Source: Demequina sp. NBRC 110056
GTDB taxonomy: Bacteria; Actinomycetota; Actinomycetes; Actinomycetales; Demequinaceae
Assembly: GCF_002090155.1 (NCBI RefSeq)
Contig: NZ_BBRM01000002.1
Location: 62,001 to 126,000, forward strand
Direction of reading: 5' to 3'
Length of the DNA: 64,000 nucleotides
Shown here: positions 45,793 to 57,959 of the stretch, in pieces
How positions within the stretch are numbered: the stretch's first letter is position 1
Layout of the letters: each line of letters starts with the position of its first letter
Notes under the pieces: model-generated
Databases searched by the model: none
Told to the model about the DNA's origin: nothing
Seen by the model: the letters and a program-made list of their open reading frames with translations, nothing else
Translations under genes and position numbers: made by a program

Positions 45793-47571
<1,779 letters not shown>

Positions 47572-47578
47572 CGCACGC

Positions 47579-48082
47579 GTGAGCACGGTCGCGGTGCGTC
47601 GCTTCCAGCGCGGCGACACCGAGGCCGTGGTCGCGCTGTGGACCGAGTGCTTCCCCGGCGATCCCGCGCGCAACGAGCCGCGCGGCGTCATCTCGCGCAA
47701 GCTCGACCGCGACCCTGACCTGTTCTGGGTCGCGGTCGGGAGCGCCGATGCGCGCGCCGGGTCCGCGGGCGACGAGGCCGAGTCTCGGGTCGGGTCAGGT
47801 CAGGCGCGCGTGGTGGGGGCGGTGCTCGCAGGCTACGACGGCTACCGCGGCTGGCTCTACCACCTGGCCGTCGCGCCGGGGGCGCGCCGGCACGGAGTCG
47901 CGCGGGCATTGGTGGAGCACGCCGTAGGTGAGCTCCACGCGCTCGGCTGCCGCAAGGTGAACCTGCAGGTGCGGGAGACCAACGCCGAGGTCATCGCCAT
48001 GTACGCATCGCTCGGCTGGTCCGAGGACCGGTCCGTGTCGCTCGGACGCGTGCTGCCCGAGGCGTGGGGCGAGCCGGGCTGA
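47579..48082 (+). CDS. GNAT acetyltransferase (YpeA/RimI-like)
   Basis: 167 aa. Acetyl-CoA-dependent N-acetyltransferase fold: LAVAPGARRHGVARALVEHAV is the CoA-binding motif, followed by VNLQVRETNAEVIAMYASLGW. A ~22-residue Gly/Ser/Asp/Glu insertion (~55-77) contains the ADARAG sequence met elsewhere in the window. GTG start 7 nt after leuA. Substrate unknown. Confidence 0.85.
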   Translation: MSTVAVRRFQRGDTEAVVALWTECFPGDPARNEPRGVISRKLDRDPDLFWVAVGSADARAGSAGDEAESRVGSGQARVVGAVLAGYDGYRGWLYHLAVAPGARRHGVARALVEHAVGELHALGCRKVNLQVRETNAEVIAMYASLGWSEDRSVSLGRVLPEAWGEPG

Positions 48083-48182
48083 GCGGTAGCGGCGGGGCGG
48101 GCCCTGCGGTGGCGACGGCGCCGGAGAAAGCGCTGGGCGCCACCTATCGCGCCTGGCACGCATCCCCCGCGTACGTTCCGGC

Positions 48183-48201
48183 GCGACGGTGACGCCGTCG
48201 C
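48183..48201 (-). terminator. Hairpin downstream of the oxidoreductase operon
   Basis: Stem GCGACGG/CCGTCGC with a 5-nt loop, about 10 nt past the DUF4386 stop. No U-run. The rest of 48083-48211 shows nothing I recognise. Confidence 0.5.
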
Positions 48202-48211
48202 ACTTCACACG

Positions 48212-48955
48212 CTAGCCACGGGCCTGCGCGAGCGGTATCCCCACTTGTGGGGGGTCGAGATGAACATTCGTGCGGCCCGCGACGGTGACGAGCCAGATCG
48301 CCAGCCAGAGCTCGGCCACCATCGACGCCGCGGCGACGGCCACGAGCATCGCCGGCGCGATCGCCTCGTAGTCCGCGAGGCCGAGCTGCGCGAGCGTGTC
48401 CGCCAGGTACAGGGCGCCAGCGACGGCGACCAGCGCGCCGAGTGCGCGCGGCGCGGCGCGGCGTGACGCGAGCACCGCGCCGAGCACGAGCAGGTGCAGC
48501 CCGAACAGCGCGAGGCCCACGAGCCAGATGGCGTCGAACGCGGCGAGGGAGAGGCCGACGAGCCCGTGACGATCGTCGGTGGACAGGCCGCCGAAGGGCT
48601 CCCCGCCCGCGGCGACCATGCCGCCCACGTGGAGGAAGCCGACCGCGACCGTGAGCACGGCGCCGTACGCGACGCGCAGCCAGGCGGCGAGGCGGGACGC
48701 CGCCGCGTGCACCTCGACCAGCACCACGTGCAGGGCCCACGCGATCACGACGTCGAGCGCCGCGATGGCGAGGAACGCGACCGTCGCCAGCCGGAACGCG
48801 CCGTGATCCGCCGCGATGGCCTGGGCGGACTGCGCGGGATCGACCGGGTCGATCAGCCCTTCCATCACGACGAAGTTCGCCACGATCGCGAGGACGAACA
48901 TCGCGAGGTAGGCCACTCCCGCGACGATCGCGGCGCGGCGGCGTGCGCCGTTCAT
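48212..48955 (-). CDS. DUF4386-type integral membrane protein
   Basis: 247 aa with about six membrane segments; ARRRAAIVAGVAYLAMFVLA start and the overall spacing fit DUF4386. Function unknown. ATG overlaps the oxidoreductase stop (ATGA), so it is the second gene of the operator-controlled operon. Confidence 0.82.
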   Translation of the reverse strand: MNGARRRAAIVAGVAYLAMFVLAIVANFVVMEGLIDPVDPAQSAQAIAADHGAFRLATVAFLAIAALDVVIAWALHVVLVEVHAAASRLAAWLRVAYGAVLTVAVGFLHVGGMVAAGGEPFGGLSTDDRHGLVGLSLAAFDAIWLVGLALFGLHLLVLGAVLASRRAAPRALGALVAVAGALYLADTLAQLGLADYEAIAPAMLVAVAAASMVAELWLAIWLVTVAGRTNVHLDPPQVGIPLAQARG

Positions 48956-50007
48956 CGCTGATCCTCGAGCGTCACGACAGCCTTGCCTGCCACGCGGCCT
49001 GCGGCGAGGTCGCTGATCGCGTGCGCCGTGCGCTCGAGCGGGTACGTCGCGGTGACGATGGGACGCAACTGGCCGCGGGCGATCCTGCCAGCGAGCTCGT
49101 CGAGCGTCCGCTCCGTCGTGGTGGACATGACGAACGCGAGGCGCTGGCGCACGACCAGCGACAGCGCGGCCGCCTTGAGCTGACGGCCGAACCCGCCCGT
49201 GACGCCTCCGCCGCCCTCGCCGCCGACGATGACGAGCGTGCCGCGCGGGGCAAGGATGCGCCGCAGCGCGCGCAGCGGCGTGAGTCCGCCGGTGTCGACG
49301 ATGAGGTCGAAGCGCCCGTCGAGCGCGGTGACGTCCACCGTGCGGTAGTCGAGCACGACGGCGGCGCCGGCCTCCGTCGCGACGTGCGCCTTGGCTGACG
49401 AGCACACACCGGTGACGTGGGCGCCGGCGGCGACGGCGAGCTGGACCGCGCTGGATCCCACCCCGCCGGAGGCCCCGAGCACGAGGACGCGCTGGCCCGC
49501 CTCGACCTGGCCGATCTCCATCACGGCTGCCTGCGCGGTAACGCCGGACACGGGCGCGGCGGCGGCGACCTCGAGCGGGACGCCTTCCGGTACCGCGGTG
49601 AGCCGCGAGGCGTCCGCGATGGCGTGCTCCGCGAAGGAGCCGCGCGCGGAGCCCATGACGACGTCTCCGACCTCGAACCGGGTCACCTCCGTGCCCACGG
49701 CGACGACCGTGCCGGCCACATCGGACCCCTGGATGGGCTGCGAGGGCCTGCGCAGCCCGAAGCCCATGGCGCGCATGATGAACGGACGGCCCGTGGCCAT
49801 GTGCCACACGCCCCGGTCGACGCCAGCGGCGGCGACCCGCACGACGACCTCGTGGGGCGCGGGGGAGGGAAGGGGCAGCGTGGCGACCGTGATGGTCTCC
49901 GGCGGGCCGTACTCGCGCTGGACCGCGGCGGCGGTGGTGGCCGGAAGCGCTGCGGCGTCGGCGGTGGAGGCGGCGGGCGAAGGCTTCGCGGGCGGCGTGG
50001 TGGACAT
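48952..50007 (-). CDS. Zinc-independent quinone oxidoreductase / alcohol dehydrogenase family protein
   Basis: 351 aa MDR-family NADPH oxidoreductase. An Ala/Pro-rich N-terminus (~30 aa) precedes the GroES-like domain; the cofactor motif is VLGASGGVGSSAVQLA. Structural and catalytic zinc cysteines are absent, as in quinone oxidoreductases. Its promoter carries two GTACTTAGTAC palindromes and faces the TetR gene, suggesting induction by a toxic small molecule (inference). Confidence 0.9.
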   Translation of the reverse strand: MSTTPPAKPSPAASTADAAALPATTAAAVQREYGPPETITVATLPLPSPAPHEVVVRVAAAGVDRGVWHMATGRPFIMRAMGFGLRRPSQPIQGSDVAGTVVAVGTEVTRFEVGDVVMGSARGSFAEHAIADASRLTAVPEGVPLEVAAAAPVSGVTAQAAVMEIGQVEAGQRVLVLGASGGVGSSAVQLAVAAGAHVTGVCSSAKAHVATEAGAAVVLDYRTVDVTALDGRFDLIVDTGGLTPLRALRRILAPRGTLVIVGGEGGGGVTGGFGRQLKAAALSLVVRQRLAFVMSTTTERTLDELAGRIARGQLRPIVTATYPLERTAHAISDLAAGRVAGKAVVTLEDQR

Positions 50008-50024
50008 GTCTGCTCCTGAGGTTC

Positions 50025-50120
50025 GTACTTAGTACTGGTGGTGGACATGAGACTATTCGTACTTAGTACGTCTCGTCAAGGCCTTTCACTTTGACTTCTC
50101 GTACTAAGTACGTCTACCGT
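50025..50120. promoter_or_regulatory. Divergent promoters with three GTACTWAGTAC operators
   Basis: Palindromes at 50025-50035, 50059-50069 and 50101-50111. Leftward promoter: -35 TTGACG (50074-50079) and -10 AATAGT (50052-50057), with the middle palindrome in the spacer. Rightward promoter: -35 TTGACT (50091-50096) and -10 TACCGT (50115-50120), with the third palindrome in the spacer. A layout expected for a TetR repressor that controls itself and its neighbour. Confidence 0.85.
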
Positions 50121-50297
50121 GAGGTCCCGACCTCGTCCAGAGCGACCGACGGACGCGACGGAGGTGCTCCCTGCTCGCGGGGAGGGGCTCCTCCTCATGC
50201 GGCGCGCGAGATGTGCGCGTCGTCGCAGGGCCCGAGGCGGAGCTGATGCAGAATGACTCGACGCTTCCACGCGGGAGCGCTGCGGGAGAGGAGCACG

Positions 50298-50957
50298 ATG
50301 GCCGGGACCAGGACGCCAGGGCGGCTGTCGCCTGCGCGGATCGTCGACGCCGCACTCGGCCTCGCCGACCGTGACGGCATCGGCGCGCTGACCATCCGGG
50401 CGCTCGCCGAGGAGCTCGGCACCAAGCCGATGTCGATCTACCACCACGTCGCTGGCAAGGACCAGCTGCTCGGCCTCATGGTCGAGTCGGTCTTCGACGA
50501 GATGGGCCTGCCGGACGAGCGACTGGACTGGAAGGACGCGGTGCGCGACCGGTGCCTGAGCGCGCGTGCGGTGCTGGTGCGCCACCCGTGGGCCGTGCCG
50601 CTGCTCGAGTCGGGCACGACCCCGGGGCCCGTGTCGCTGCGTCACCACGAGGCGGTGCTCGCCACGCTCGCGCGCGGCGGCCTGCCGCTGCCGCTCATGG
50701 CGCACGCGTACGCGGTCCTCGACAGCTTCATCTACGGCTTCGCGATCCAGGAGTCCAACCTGCCCGTGCAGGGCGGAGAGGGCAGCGACGAGCTCGCCGC
50801 GGAGATCTCCCAGGCCTTCGACCCGGAGCAGTACCCCATGCTGGTGCGGCTCACGGTCGAGCACGTCATGCAGCCCGGCTACTCGTTCGGGTCCTCGTTC
50901 GAGTACGGCCTCGATCTTCTGCTCGACGGGCTCGAGCGGGCGATCCCGCGCGGCTGA
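50298..50957 (+). CDS. TetR-family repressor (TetR_C_1 type)
   Basis: 219 aa. N-terminal helix-turn-helix ([25 protein letters not shown]) and an all-helical ligand domain like that of the tetracycline repressor class ([28 protein letters not shown]). Start ATG 50298 with GAGAGGAG 5-6 nt upstream; an in-frame ATG at 50253 is less likely. About 170 nt separate it from the predicted start point. Most probably binds the five GTACTWAGTAC sites in this window. Confidence 0.9.
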   Translation: MAGTRTPGRLSPARIVDAALGLADRDGIGALTIRALAEELGTKPMSIYHHVAGKDQLLGLMVESVFDEMGLPDERLDWKDAVRDRCLSARAVLVRHPWAVPLLESGTTPGPVSLRHHEAVLATLARGGLPLPLMAHAYAVLDSFIYGFAIQESNLPVQGGEGSDELAAEISQAFDPEQYPMLVRLTVEHVMQPGYSFGSSFEYGLDLLLDGLERAIPRG

Positions 50958-51006
50958 GAGCGGCGAGGCGCGGCAGCCGCGTCCGGTCGCGGGGGACAAT
51001 GGGGCC

Positions 51007-51738
51007 GTGCCCCTGTACCGAGACGATGCGATCGTGCTGCGCACCCACAAGCTGGGTGAGGCGGACCGGATCGTCACGCTGCTGACCAAGCGCCACGGCA
51101 AGGTGCGCGCGGTCGCCAAGGGAGTGCGACGCACTTCGAGCAGGATCGGCTCGCGCGTCGAGCCGTTCATGCTCGTGGATGTGCAGCTCTACGAGGGGCG
51201 CAACCTCGACATCGTGAGCCAGGTCGAGACCAAGGAGCCGTACGCCCGCCGGATCGCCGAGGACTACGCGCTGTTCACCTCGGCGACGGCGATGGTCGAG
51301 ACGGCGGACAAGCTCGTCGACCACGAGAAGGAGCCCGCCTGGGACCAGTTCCGCCTCCTGCATGGCGGCCTCGGCGCGTTGAGCCGCCGCGAGCATGACC
51401 CCGGGCTCGTGCTCGACAGCTTCCTGCTGCGCTCGCTCGCGCTCGCGGGATACGAGCCGAGCTTCGACCTGTGTGCGAGCTGCGGCAGAGAGGGCCCGCA
51501 TCGTGCCTTCGTGGTCGCCGCCGGCGGCGCGGTCTGCGAGAGCTGCCGTCCTCCCGGTGCGGCCGCTCCGGCGCCGGAGACGTTCTCGCTGCTGGAGGCG
51601 CTGCTGTCGGGCGACTGGGCGGGAGCGGAAGGATCCGAGCCGCGCCATCGTCGCGACGCGGCGGGCCTGATCGCCGCCTACGCGCAGTTCCACCTCGAGC
51701 GCAAGGTGCGGTCGCTCTCGCACGTCGACCGCGCGTGA
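51007..51738 (+). CDS. recO: DNA repair protein RecO
   Basis: 243 aa. OB-fold N-terminus ([21 protein letters not shown]) and a C-terminal zinc region ([13 protein letters not shown]). Loads RecA with RecR at single-strand gaps. GACAAT (50995-51000) 6 nt before the GTG predicts a leaderless mRNA. Confidence 0.95.
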   Translation: MPLYRDDAIVLRTHKLGEADRIVTLLTKRHGKVRAVAKGVRRTSSRIGSRVEPFMLVDVQLYEGRNLDIVSQVETKEPYARRIAEDYALFTSATAMVETADKLVDHEKEPAWDQFRLLHGGLGALSRREHDPGLVLDSFLLRSLALAGYEPSFDLCASCGREGPHRAFVVAAGGAVCESCRPPGAAAPAPETFSLLEALLSGDWAGAEGSEPRHRRDAAGLIAAYAQFHLERKVRSLSHVDRA

Positions 51739-51752
51739 CCTCGCACTCTGCG

Positions 51753-51906
51753 GGGTTCGTGTAGGTCTCGCCCACATTCGGCCCCCTCGGGCGCCGAGCG
51801 TGTCGATCAGGGTTCGCCGCCTCGTGCCTTCTCCCACGGCGCCGAACCCACACTGACACGCCAGAGGCCAGGCATGCCCGAATGTGGGCGAGACCTACAC
51901 GAACCC
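51753..51906. repeat. Nested palindromic element, copy 2 (154 bp)
   Basis: Perfect 29-bp inverted arms (51753-51781, 51878-51906) start GGGTTCGTGTAGGTCTCGCC. Inside are GGGTTCG/CGAACCC (51810-51816, 51843-51849) and CGTGTC/GACACG (51799-51804, 51855-51860). The ends, the GTCGAT-NN-GGGTTC block and the mirrored layout match the element at 36244-36391. It lies between recO and uppS, which are in tandem. Confidence 0.87.
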
Positions 51907-51946
51907 GGGAGGGGAACGAGGTTCGGCGCGGGATAGGGTGACCAGC

Positions 51947-52705
51947 GTGAGCCATGCCCGACCCTTCCCCCATGCCGGGGGAGCGACGCCGCCAGCCCTG
52001 CCCGCATCGGCCGTGCCGCGGCACGTGGCGGTGGTGATGGACGGCAACGGCCGCTGGGCGAAGGAGCGCGGGCTGCCGCGCACCGCGGGCCACGAGCGTG
52101 GAGAGGCCGCGTTGCTCGACGTGGTGGCCGGCGCCGTCGAGGTGGGCGTCAAGCACGTCAGCGCGTACGCGTTCAGCACCGAGAACTGGAAGCGCAGCCC
52201 CGACGAGGTCAGGTTCCTCATGGGATTCAATCGCGACGTCATCCGGCGCCGCCGCGACCAGATGGGCGAGTGGGGGGTGCGGGTGCGCTGGGCGGGGCGG
52301 CGTCCCCGGCTGTGGAAGTCCGTCATCGACGAGCTCGAACGCGCCGAGCGCATGACCGCCGACAACGACGTGCTCACCCTGACGATGTGCGTCAACTACG
52401 GCGGCCGGGCTGAGATCGCCGATGCTGCACGCGCCATCGCGCTCAAGGCGGCGGCAGGGGAGATCGACCCGGCGCGAGTGTCCGAGAAGACGCTCGCCGC
52501 GCACCTCGACGAGCCCGACATGCCGGACGTGGACCTGTTCTGGCGCTCGAGCGGTGAGCAGCGTAGCTCCAACTTCCTGCCGTGGCAGGCGGCCTACGCG
52601 GAGTACGTGTTCTCCGACGTGCTGTGGCCGGACGTCGACCGCACGCACCTGTGGGCGGCGATCGAGGAGTACGCGCGGCGCAACCGTCGGTTCGGCGCGG
52701 CCTAG
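51947..52705 (+). CDS. uppS: Isoprenyl (undecaprenyl) diphosphate synthase
   Basis: 252 aa cis-prenyltransferase making the lipid carrier of cell-wall synthesis. Catalytic Asp and neighbours in [14 protein letters not shown], then [18 protein letters not shown] and [22 protein letters not shown] 51947 is chosen since TAGGGT (51934-51939) lies 7 nt upstream (leaderless); an upstream frame would run into the palindromic element. Confidence 0.95.
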   Translation: MSHARPFPHAGGATPPALPASAVPRHVAVVMDGNGRWAKERGLPRTAGHERGEAALLDVVAGAVEVGVKHVSAYAFSTENWKRSPDEVRFLMGFNRDVIRRRRDQMGEWGVRVRWAGRRPRLWKSVIDELERAERMTADNDVLTLTMCVNYGGRAEIADAARAIALKAAAGEIDPARVSEKTLAAHLDEPDMPDVDLFWRSSGEQRSSNFLPWQAAYAEYVFSDVLWPDVDRTHLWAAIEEYARRNRRFGAA

Positions 52706-52711
52706 CGGCGG

Positions 52712-53260
52712 TCAGGCCTCGACGACCGGGGCCGATGCGGTCGCTGGCTGGGCCTCGTCCGCCGCCTGGCGACGGCGCCGGCGCACGACGAGCACGGCGA
52801 CCACCGCGCCCACCAGCACCACGCTGCCTGCGAGCACCCACGGCGACGTGGTGAAGGCACGCCACGCGGAGAACCCCACGAGCTCGTACGCGCCGGCCCA
52901 CAGCAGGCAGCCGGGGATCATCGCGAGCGTGTAGCGACCCCAGTGCATGCGCGCGTAGCCAGCGCCGCCGTTGACGAGCGACTGGATCCCGATCGTGAGG
53001 AACGACAACGGGATCGCGATCCACCCCCACCGTTCGGTAAAGGCCTGCGCCTTGGTCATGCCGGGCCCCGAGAACCGGCGCGCGATGCGCGCACGCTTGC
53101 TGTCCTGCTTCTCGGCGCGGTCGGCGACGGCATCCGCGCCGGCGCGCGCCCACCGGGCGAGCCAGTAGGTCGCCTGCGTGCGGACGAACACGATGAGCAC
53201 GAGCGCCAGGAACAGCCACCACCAGGGGCCGTCCATGACGAAGTCGGGGATGCCGGGCAT
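52712..53260 (-). CDS. DedA/VTT-domain-like membrane protein
   Basis: 182 aa with about four membrane segments. RFSGPGMTKAQAFTERWGWIAIPLSF and GRYTLAMIPGCLLWAGAY follow the DedA/VTT pattern (lipid scramblase or transporter superfamily). A basic stop-transfer (VVRRRRRQ) near the C-terminus. Start overlaps the zur stop (TGATG): last gene of the zinc operon. Confidence 0.8.
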   Translation of the reverse strand: MPGIPDFVMDGPWWWLFLALVLIVFVRTQATYWLARWARAGADAVADRAEKQDSKRARIARRFSGPGMTKAQAFTERWGWIAIPLSFLTIGIQSLVNGGAGYARMHWGRYTLAMIPGCLLWAGAYELVGFSAWRAFTTSPWVLAGSVVLVGAVVAVLVVRRRRRQAADEAQPATASAPVVEA

Positions 53261-53679
53261 CAGCCTCGGCCCTCGGCGGCACACGCCTCGCACACGCCGG
53301 TCAGCTCGACGGTGTGGTCGATCCGCGAGTAGCCGTGCTGGCTCGCGATCCGGTCCGCCCACCGCTCGAACTCAGGCATGTCGATGTCCTCGGCACGCCC
53401 GCACAGACGGCATCGCAGGTGGTGGTGGTGCTCCTCGCCGGCCTCGCAGCGCCGGTACAGCGTCTCGCCGGAGTCGGTGACGACCGCGTCGACGTCGCCC
53501 GACTCCGCGAGCGCCTGCAGCGCGCGATAGACGGTGGCGAGGCCCACGGTCGAGCCGTCGTGCCGCAGCCGGTCGTGCCACGCCTGCGCAGACCGGAACT
53601 CGGTGCTCGCCTCGAGCGCCTCGAGCACGGCGGCACGCTGCTTGGTCATGCGCTGCTGAGGCGCGGGGGACGGAGTCAT
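53260..53679 (-). CDS. zur: Fur-family zinc regulator Zur
   Basis: 139 aa. Winged helix (RMTKQRAAVLEALEAS, TVGLATVYRALQALAE) and a dimer domain with HHHHLRCRLCG and CEAC, the paired CxxC structural zinc site. Being inside a znuACB operon with a Zur box makes zinc sensing the clear inference, over Fur or PerR. Overlaps znuB by ATGA. Confidence 0.92.
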   Translation of the reverse strand: MTPSPAPQQRMTKQRAAVLEALEASTEFRSAQAWHDRLRHDGSTVGLATVYRALQALAESGDVDAVVTDSGETLYRRCEAGEEHHHHLRCRLCGRAEDIDMPEFERWADRIASQHGYSRIDHTVELTGVCEACAAEGRG

Positions 53680-54581
53680 CGGTGACTCTCCTCGGTCTCG
53701 TCGTGGGTGATGCGCGCCGGCGTGTGCGGGGGCGTGACGCGGTGACGGCCGCGGGCCCGGAGCATCGCGGCGATCGCTGTCACGACCACGTACAGCACGA
53801 CTCCGAGCACGATGATCAGTGCGCCGGGCTGCAGGTCATGCTCGAGGGTGATGCCCACTCCGGTGACGCACAGGAGGACGCCGGTGATCATCGCGAGCGA
53901 CATGGTGCGCGTGAACGACCGCGTCATGAGCTGTGCGATCGCGACGGGCAGGATCATCAGGCCGGACACGAGCAGCACGCCGACCACGCGCATCGACACC
54001 GTGATCGTGACCGCCGCGAGGATCGCGACGGTCATGTTCAGCGCGCGCACCGGCAGCCCGGTCGAGGACGCGAACTCCTGATCATGCGTGACCGCGAACA
54101 GCGCCGGTCGCAGGCCCAAGCCCACGGCCATGATCACGGCGGAGAGCCCGACGGTGACCCACACGTCGGTCCACGTCACCGTCGAGATCGACCCGAACAG
54201 GTAGCCCATGAGGTTGGCGTTCGAGCCGCCAGCGACCGAGATCAGCAGCACGCCGGTGGCGATGCCGCCGTAGAACATGATCGCCATGACGACGTCCGCG
54301 CTGGCGGTGCCGCGCGAGCGCATGTGCTCGATCACCACGGCGCCCGCGATGGCGAACACGATGGCGCCCGGGATGGCGAGAGCGTCCTGCTTCGCGAGGT
54401 CCGCCACGGAGCCCGCGAGCCAGCCGGCCGCGACACCCGCCAGCGCCACATGGCCGATGCCGTCTCCGAGCAGCGCCATCCGGCGCTGGACGAGGTAGGT
54501 GCCGACGATGGGCGCGCTCGCGCCGACCAGCAGCGCGACCAGCAGCATGCGCTGGACCAGCGGGTCGCTCAGCAGTGCCAT
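53676..54581 (-). CDS. znuB: Zinc ABC transporter permease
   Basis: 301 aa, about eight membrane segments. ABC-3 family: QRRMALLGDGIGHVALAGVA is the loop contacting the ATPase. A short basic tail ends in histidine/arginine. Start ATG 54581 or GTG 54584, both overlapping the ATPase stop. Confidence 0.94.
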   Translation of the reverse strand: MALLSDPLVQRMLLVALLVGASAPIVGTYLVQRRMALLGDGIGHVALAGVAAGWLAGSVADLAKQDALAIPGAIVFAIAGAVVIEHMRSRGTASADVVMAIMFYGGIATGVLLISVAGGSNANLMGYLFGSISTVTWTDVWVTVGLSAVIMAVGLGLRPALFAVTHDQEFASSTGLPVRALNMTVAILAAVTITVSMRVVGVLLVSGLMILPVAIAQLMTRSFTRTMSLAMITGVLLCVTGVGITLEHDLQPGALIIVLGVVLYVVVTAIAAMLRARGRHRVTPPHTPARITHDETEESHR

Positions 54582-55378
54582 CACAGCGAGTCCAATCCGA
54601 GGGTGCTCTGCGCGGGCTCGGGGTCCTCGTGCGCGTGCTCGTGGTCGTGGCCGGGAAGCGCATGGACGCCGAGGTCGGCGGGCGGCCTGCCGGCGTAGGT
54701 GACGCACCCGTGCTCGAGGACCACCGCGGTGTCGATGTGCCGGGCGAGGGCGCCGAGCTCGTGGAGGACGATGACGATCGCCGTACCGTCCTCCTTGAGG
54801 TGGCTCAGCGCGTGCGCGAAGGCGACCTGCGACTCCAGGTCGACCCCCGCCATCGGCTCGTCGAGCACGAGGATGCGAGGCTCTCGGACCAAGGCGCGAG
54901 CGATGAGCACGCGCTGCTGCTGGCCGCCGGACAGCCGGGCGACGTCGCGCCCGGCGAGGTCGGCCACGCCCATCGTGTCGAGCGCCGCGGCGATGCGGGC
55001 CGAGGCCCGGCGCGGCGGACGCAGGTGCGAGCGTCCGAGCAGGCCGGACGCGACCACCTCGGTGACCGTCGCGGAGACGCCGCCGGCGGCGCTGAGGCGC
55101 TGCGGGACGTAGCCCAGCGCCGTGCGGGCGGCCGCGCTCGCGGGAGCCCCGCCGATGCGGATCTCGCCGGCCGCGAGCGGGAGGGCGCCGACGATCGAGC
55201 GCACGAAGGTCGACTTGCCTGAGCCGTTGCCGCCCATGAGCGCCACGACCTCGCCGTCGTGGGCGTCGAGGGACACCCCGTGCAGGATCTCGGTGCCGCC
55301 GAGGGTCACGCGCACGTCCCGCGCCCGCACCGCGGGCGCGGAGACGCGTGAGGTGGCGTGGAGGTCAGGAGCAGCCAA
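54581..55378 (-). CDS. znuC: Zinc ABC transporter ATP-binding protein
   Basis: 265 aa. Walker A GGNGSGKST, signature LSGGQQQRVLIARAL, Walker B ILVLDEPMAGVD, H-loop VLHELG. A histidine/acid-rich tail (HDHEHAHEDPEP) may bind zinc. Probable TTG start at 55378 with AAGGACGG ~5 nt upstream, overlapping znuA by 14 nt. Confidence 0.94.
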   Translation of the reverse strand: MAAPDLHATSRVSAPAVRARDVRVTLGGTEILHGVSLDAHDGEVVALMGGNGSGKSTFVRSIVGALPLAAGEIRIGGAPASAAARTALGYVPQRLSAAGGVSATVTEVVASGLLGRSHLRPPRRASARIAAALDTMGVADLAGRDVARLSGGQQQRVLIARALVREPRILVLDEPMAGVDLESQVAFAHALSHLKEDGTAIVIVLHELGALARHIDTAVVLEHGCVTYAGRPPADLGVHALPGHDHEHAHEDPEPAQSTLGLDSL

Positions 55379-56327
55379 GTCCGTCCTTCAGGGCGTCGAG
55401 GTTGCGGGTCATGACAGCAATGTAGTCGTCGTCGCCGGTGACGCCCTCGACGGGGTCGAGGACGGCGGTCTGGACGCCCGCGTCGGCGGCGAGCGCCTCG
55501 ATCGCGGACGCGTCGACCAGCGACTCCGAGTAGACGGTGGTCGCGCCCGTCTCCGCGACCAGCTCGCGGATCTCGCGGATGCGCGCGGGGGAGGGCTCGG
55601 CCTCGGGGTCGAGGCCCGCGACGCCCTCCTGGTGGAGGTCGTAGCGCTCGGCGAGGTAGCCGAACGCCTCGTGGCTCACGAAGATGTCGTCGCGCTCGCA
55701 CGAGGCGAGGCCCGCCTGGAAGTCCTCGTCGAGCGCGGTGAGCTCCGCGACGAGGGCCTCGGCGTTCGCCGCGTACGTGTCCGCGCCCGCCGGGTCGAGC
55801 TCGGCGAACTCGGCGGCGACGTCCTCGGCGTAGGCCGCGAGCAGCGTCGGGTCGGTCCAGAAGTGGGGGTCCGAGGACCCGTGGTCGTGGCCGTCCTCAT
55901 CCGCGTGGTCCGCCTCGTCCTCGTGAACCTCGTCCTCGTGGCCCTCGTCCTCGTGAGCCGCGGCGTGCTCGTCCACGATGTGGTGGGCGTCGAGCGCGCG
56001 GGCATCCGTGGTCGCGATCGCGTCGTCGACGGCGGGCTGGAACTCGCTGAGGTACAGGACGGTGTCCATGGTCTGCAGGCTCCGCACGACGGCGGGTGAC
56101 AGCTCGGCGTCGTGCGGCTCGACGCCAGGGGGCATGAGCGCCTCGACCGCGACGAGCTCGCCACCCACGTGCTCCGCGACGTACTGCAGCGGGTAGAAGG
56201 CAGCGGCAACGGTGAGCGAGGCGTCGGACTCGGGCGACGCCTCCCCGTCGGCCTCGGCGCCGGAGCAGCCGGCGAGCAGGAGGGTGCCGAGCGAGGCCGC
56301 GGCGATGAGGGGAGTGCGGAGCGTCAT
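55365..56327 (-). CDS. znuA: Zinc-binding lipoprotein ZnuA
   Basis: 320 aa. Lipobox LAGC (~18-21), cluster A-I substrate-binding protein with a His/Asp/Glu-rich loop (~130-170; HEDEGHEDEVHEDEADH) typical of zinc rather than manganese. DPHFWTDPTLL and SHEAFGYLAERYDL carry metal ligands. TAAAGT lies 7 nt before the ATG: leaderless. Promoter is covered by a Zur box. Confidence 0.95.
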   Translation of the reverse strand: MTLRTPLIAAASLGTLLLAGCSGAEADGEASPESDASLTVAAAFYPLQYVAEHVGGELVAVEALMPPGVEPHDAELSPAVVRSLQTMDTVLYLSEFQPAVDDAIATTDARALDAHHIVDEHAAAHEDEGHEDEVHEDEADHADEDGHDHGSSDPHFWTDPTLLAAYAEDVAAEFAELDPAGADTYAANAEALVAELTALDEDFQAGLASCERDDIFVSHEAFGYLAERYDLHQEGVAGLDPEAEPSPARIREIRELVAETGATTVYSESLVDASAIEALAADAGVQTAVLDPVEGVTGDDDYIAVMTRNLDALKDGLGCS

Positions 56328-56348
56328 GACGGCAACTTTAAGTCTTAC

Positions 56349-56363
56349 TGATAATCATTGTCA
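56349..56363. promoter_or_regulatory. Zur box at the znuA promoter
   Basis: TGATAATCATTGTCA, a 7-1-7 inverted repeat with one mismatch, close to the actinobacterial Zur consensus (TGAAAATGATTTTCA type). It overlaps -35 TTGACA (56360-56365) and the spacer; the -10 TAAAGT follows. Zinc-replete Zur should block the operon. Confidence 0.85.
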
Positions 56364-56485
56364 AAACGAGGGTCGGGCGACGGCGAGATCGCCCGAGCGC
56401 GCATCGGCCGTCTGGCGCACCCGCCGCGAGGCGGCGCGCCGCTAGACTGTCCGCGCACCCAGCCCTACCCCCGAGGAGCACCTCA

Positions 56486-57871
<1,386 letters not shown>

Positions 57872-57878
57872 CAGCTCG

Positions 57879-57959
57879 ATGACGGTCGACCGACGCCGCA
57901 GGGCCGATGCGCGTGCCGGCCGGGCGGCGACCGCGGTGGCCCTCGTGGGGGTGAGCTGA
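57879..57959 (+). CDS. Possible 26-aa small protein ahead of the YibE/F gene
   Basis: MTVDRRRRADARAGRAATAV plus six residues; the stop overlaps the next ATG as TGATG. Its middle is made by the GGCCGATGCG-containing 19-mer also found at 39997. May be only a translational coupler, or not translated at all. Confidence 0.3.
   Translation: MTVDRRRRADARAGRAATAVALVGVS

Noticed and set aside
56349-56363. Fur (iron) box
   Set aside because: The sequence is AT-rich and Fur-like, but the operon encodes zinc transport and a Fur-family protein inside a zinc context, so Zur fits better.
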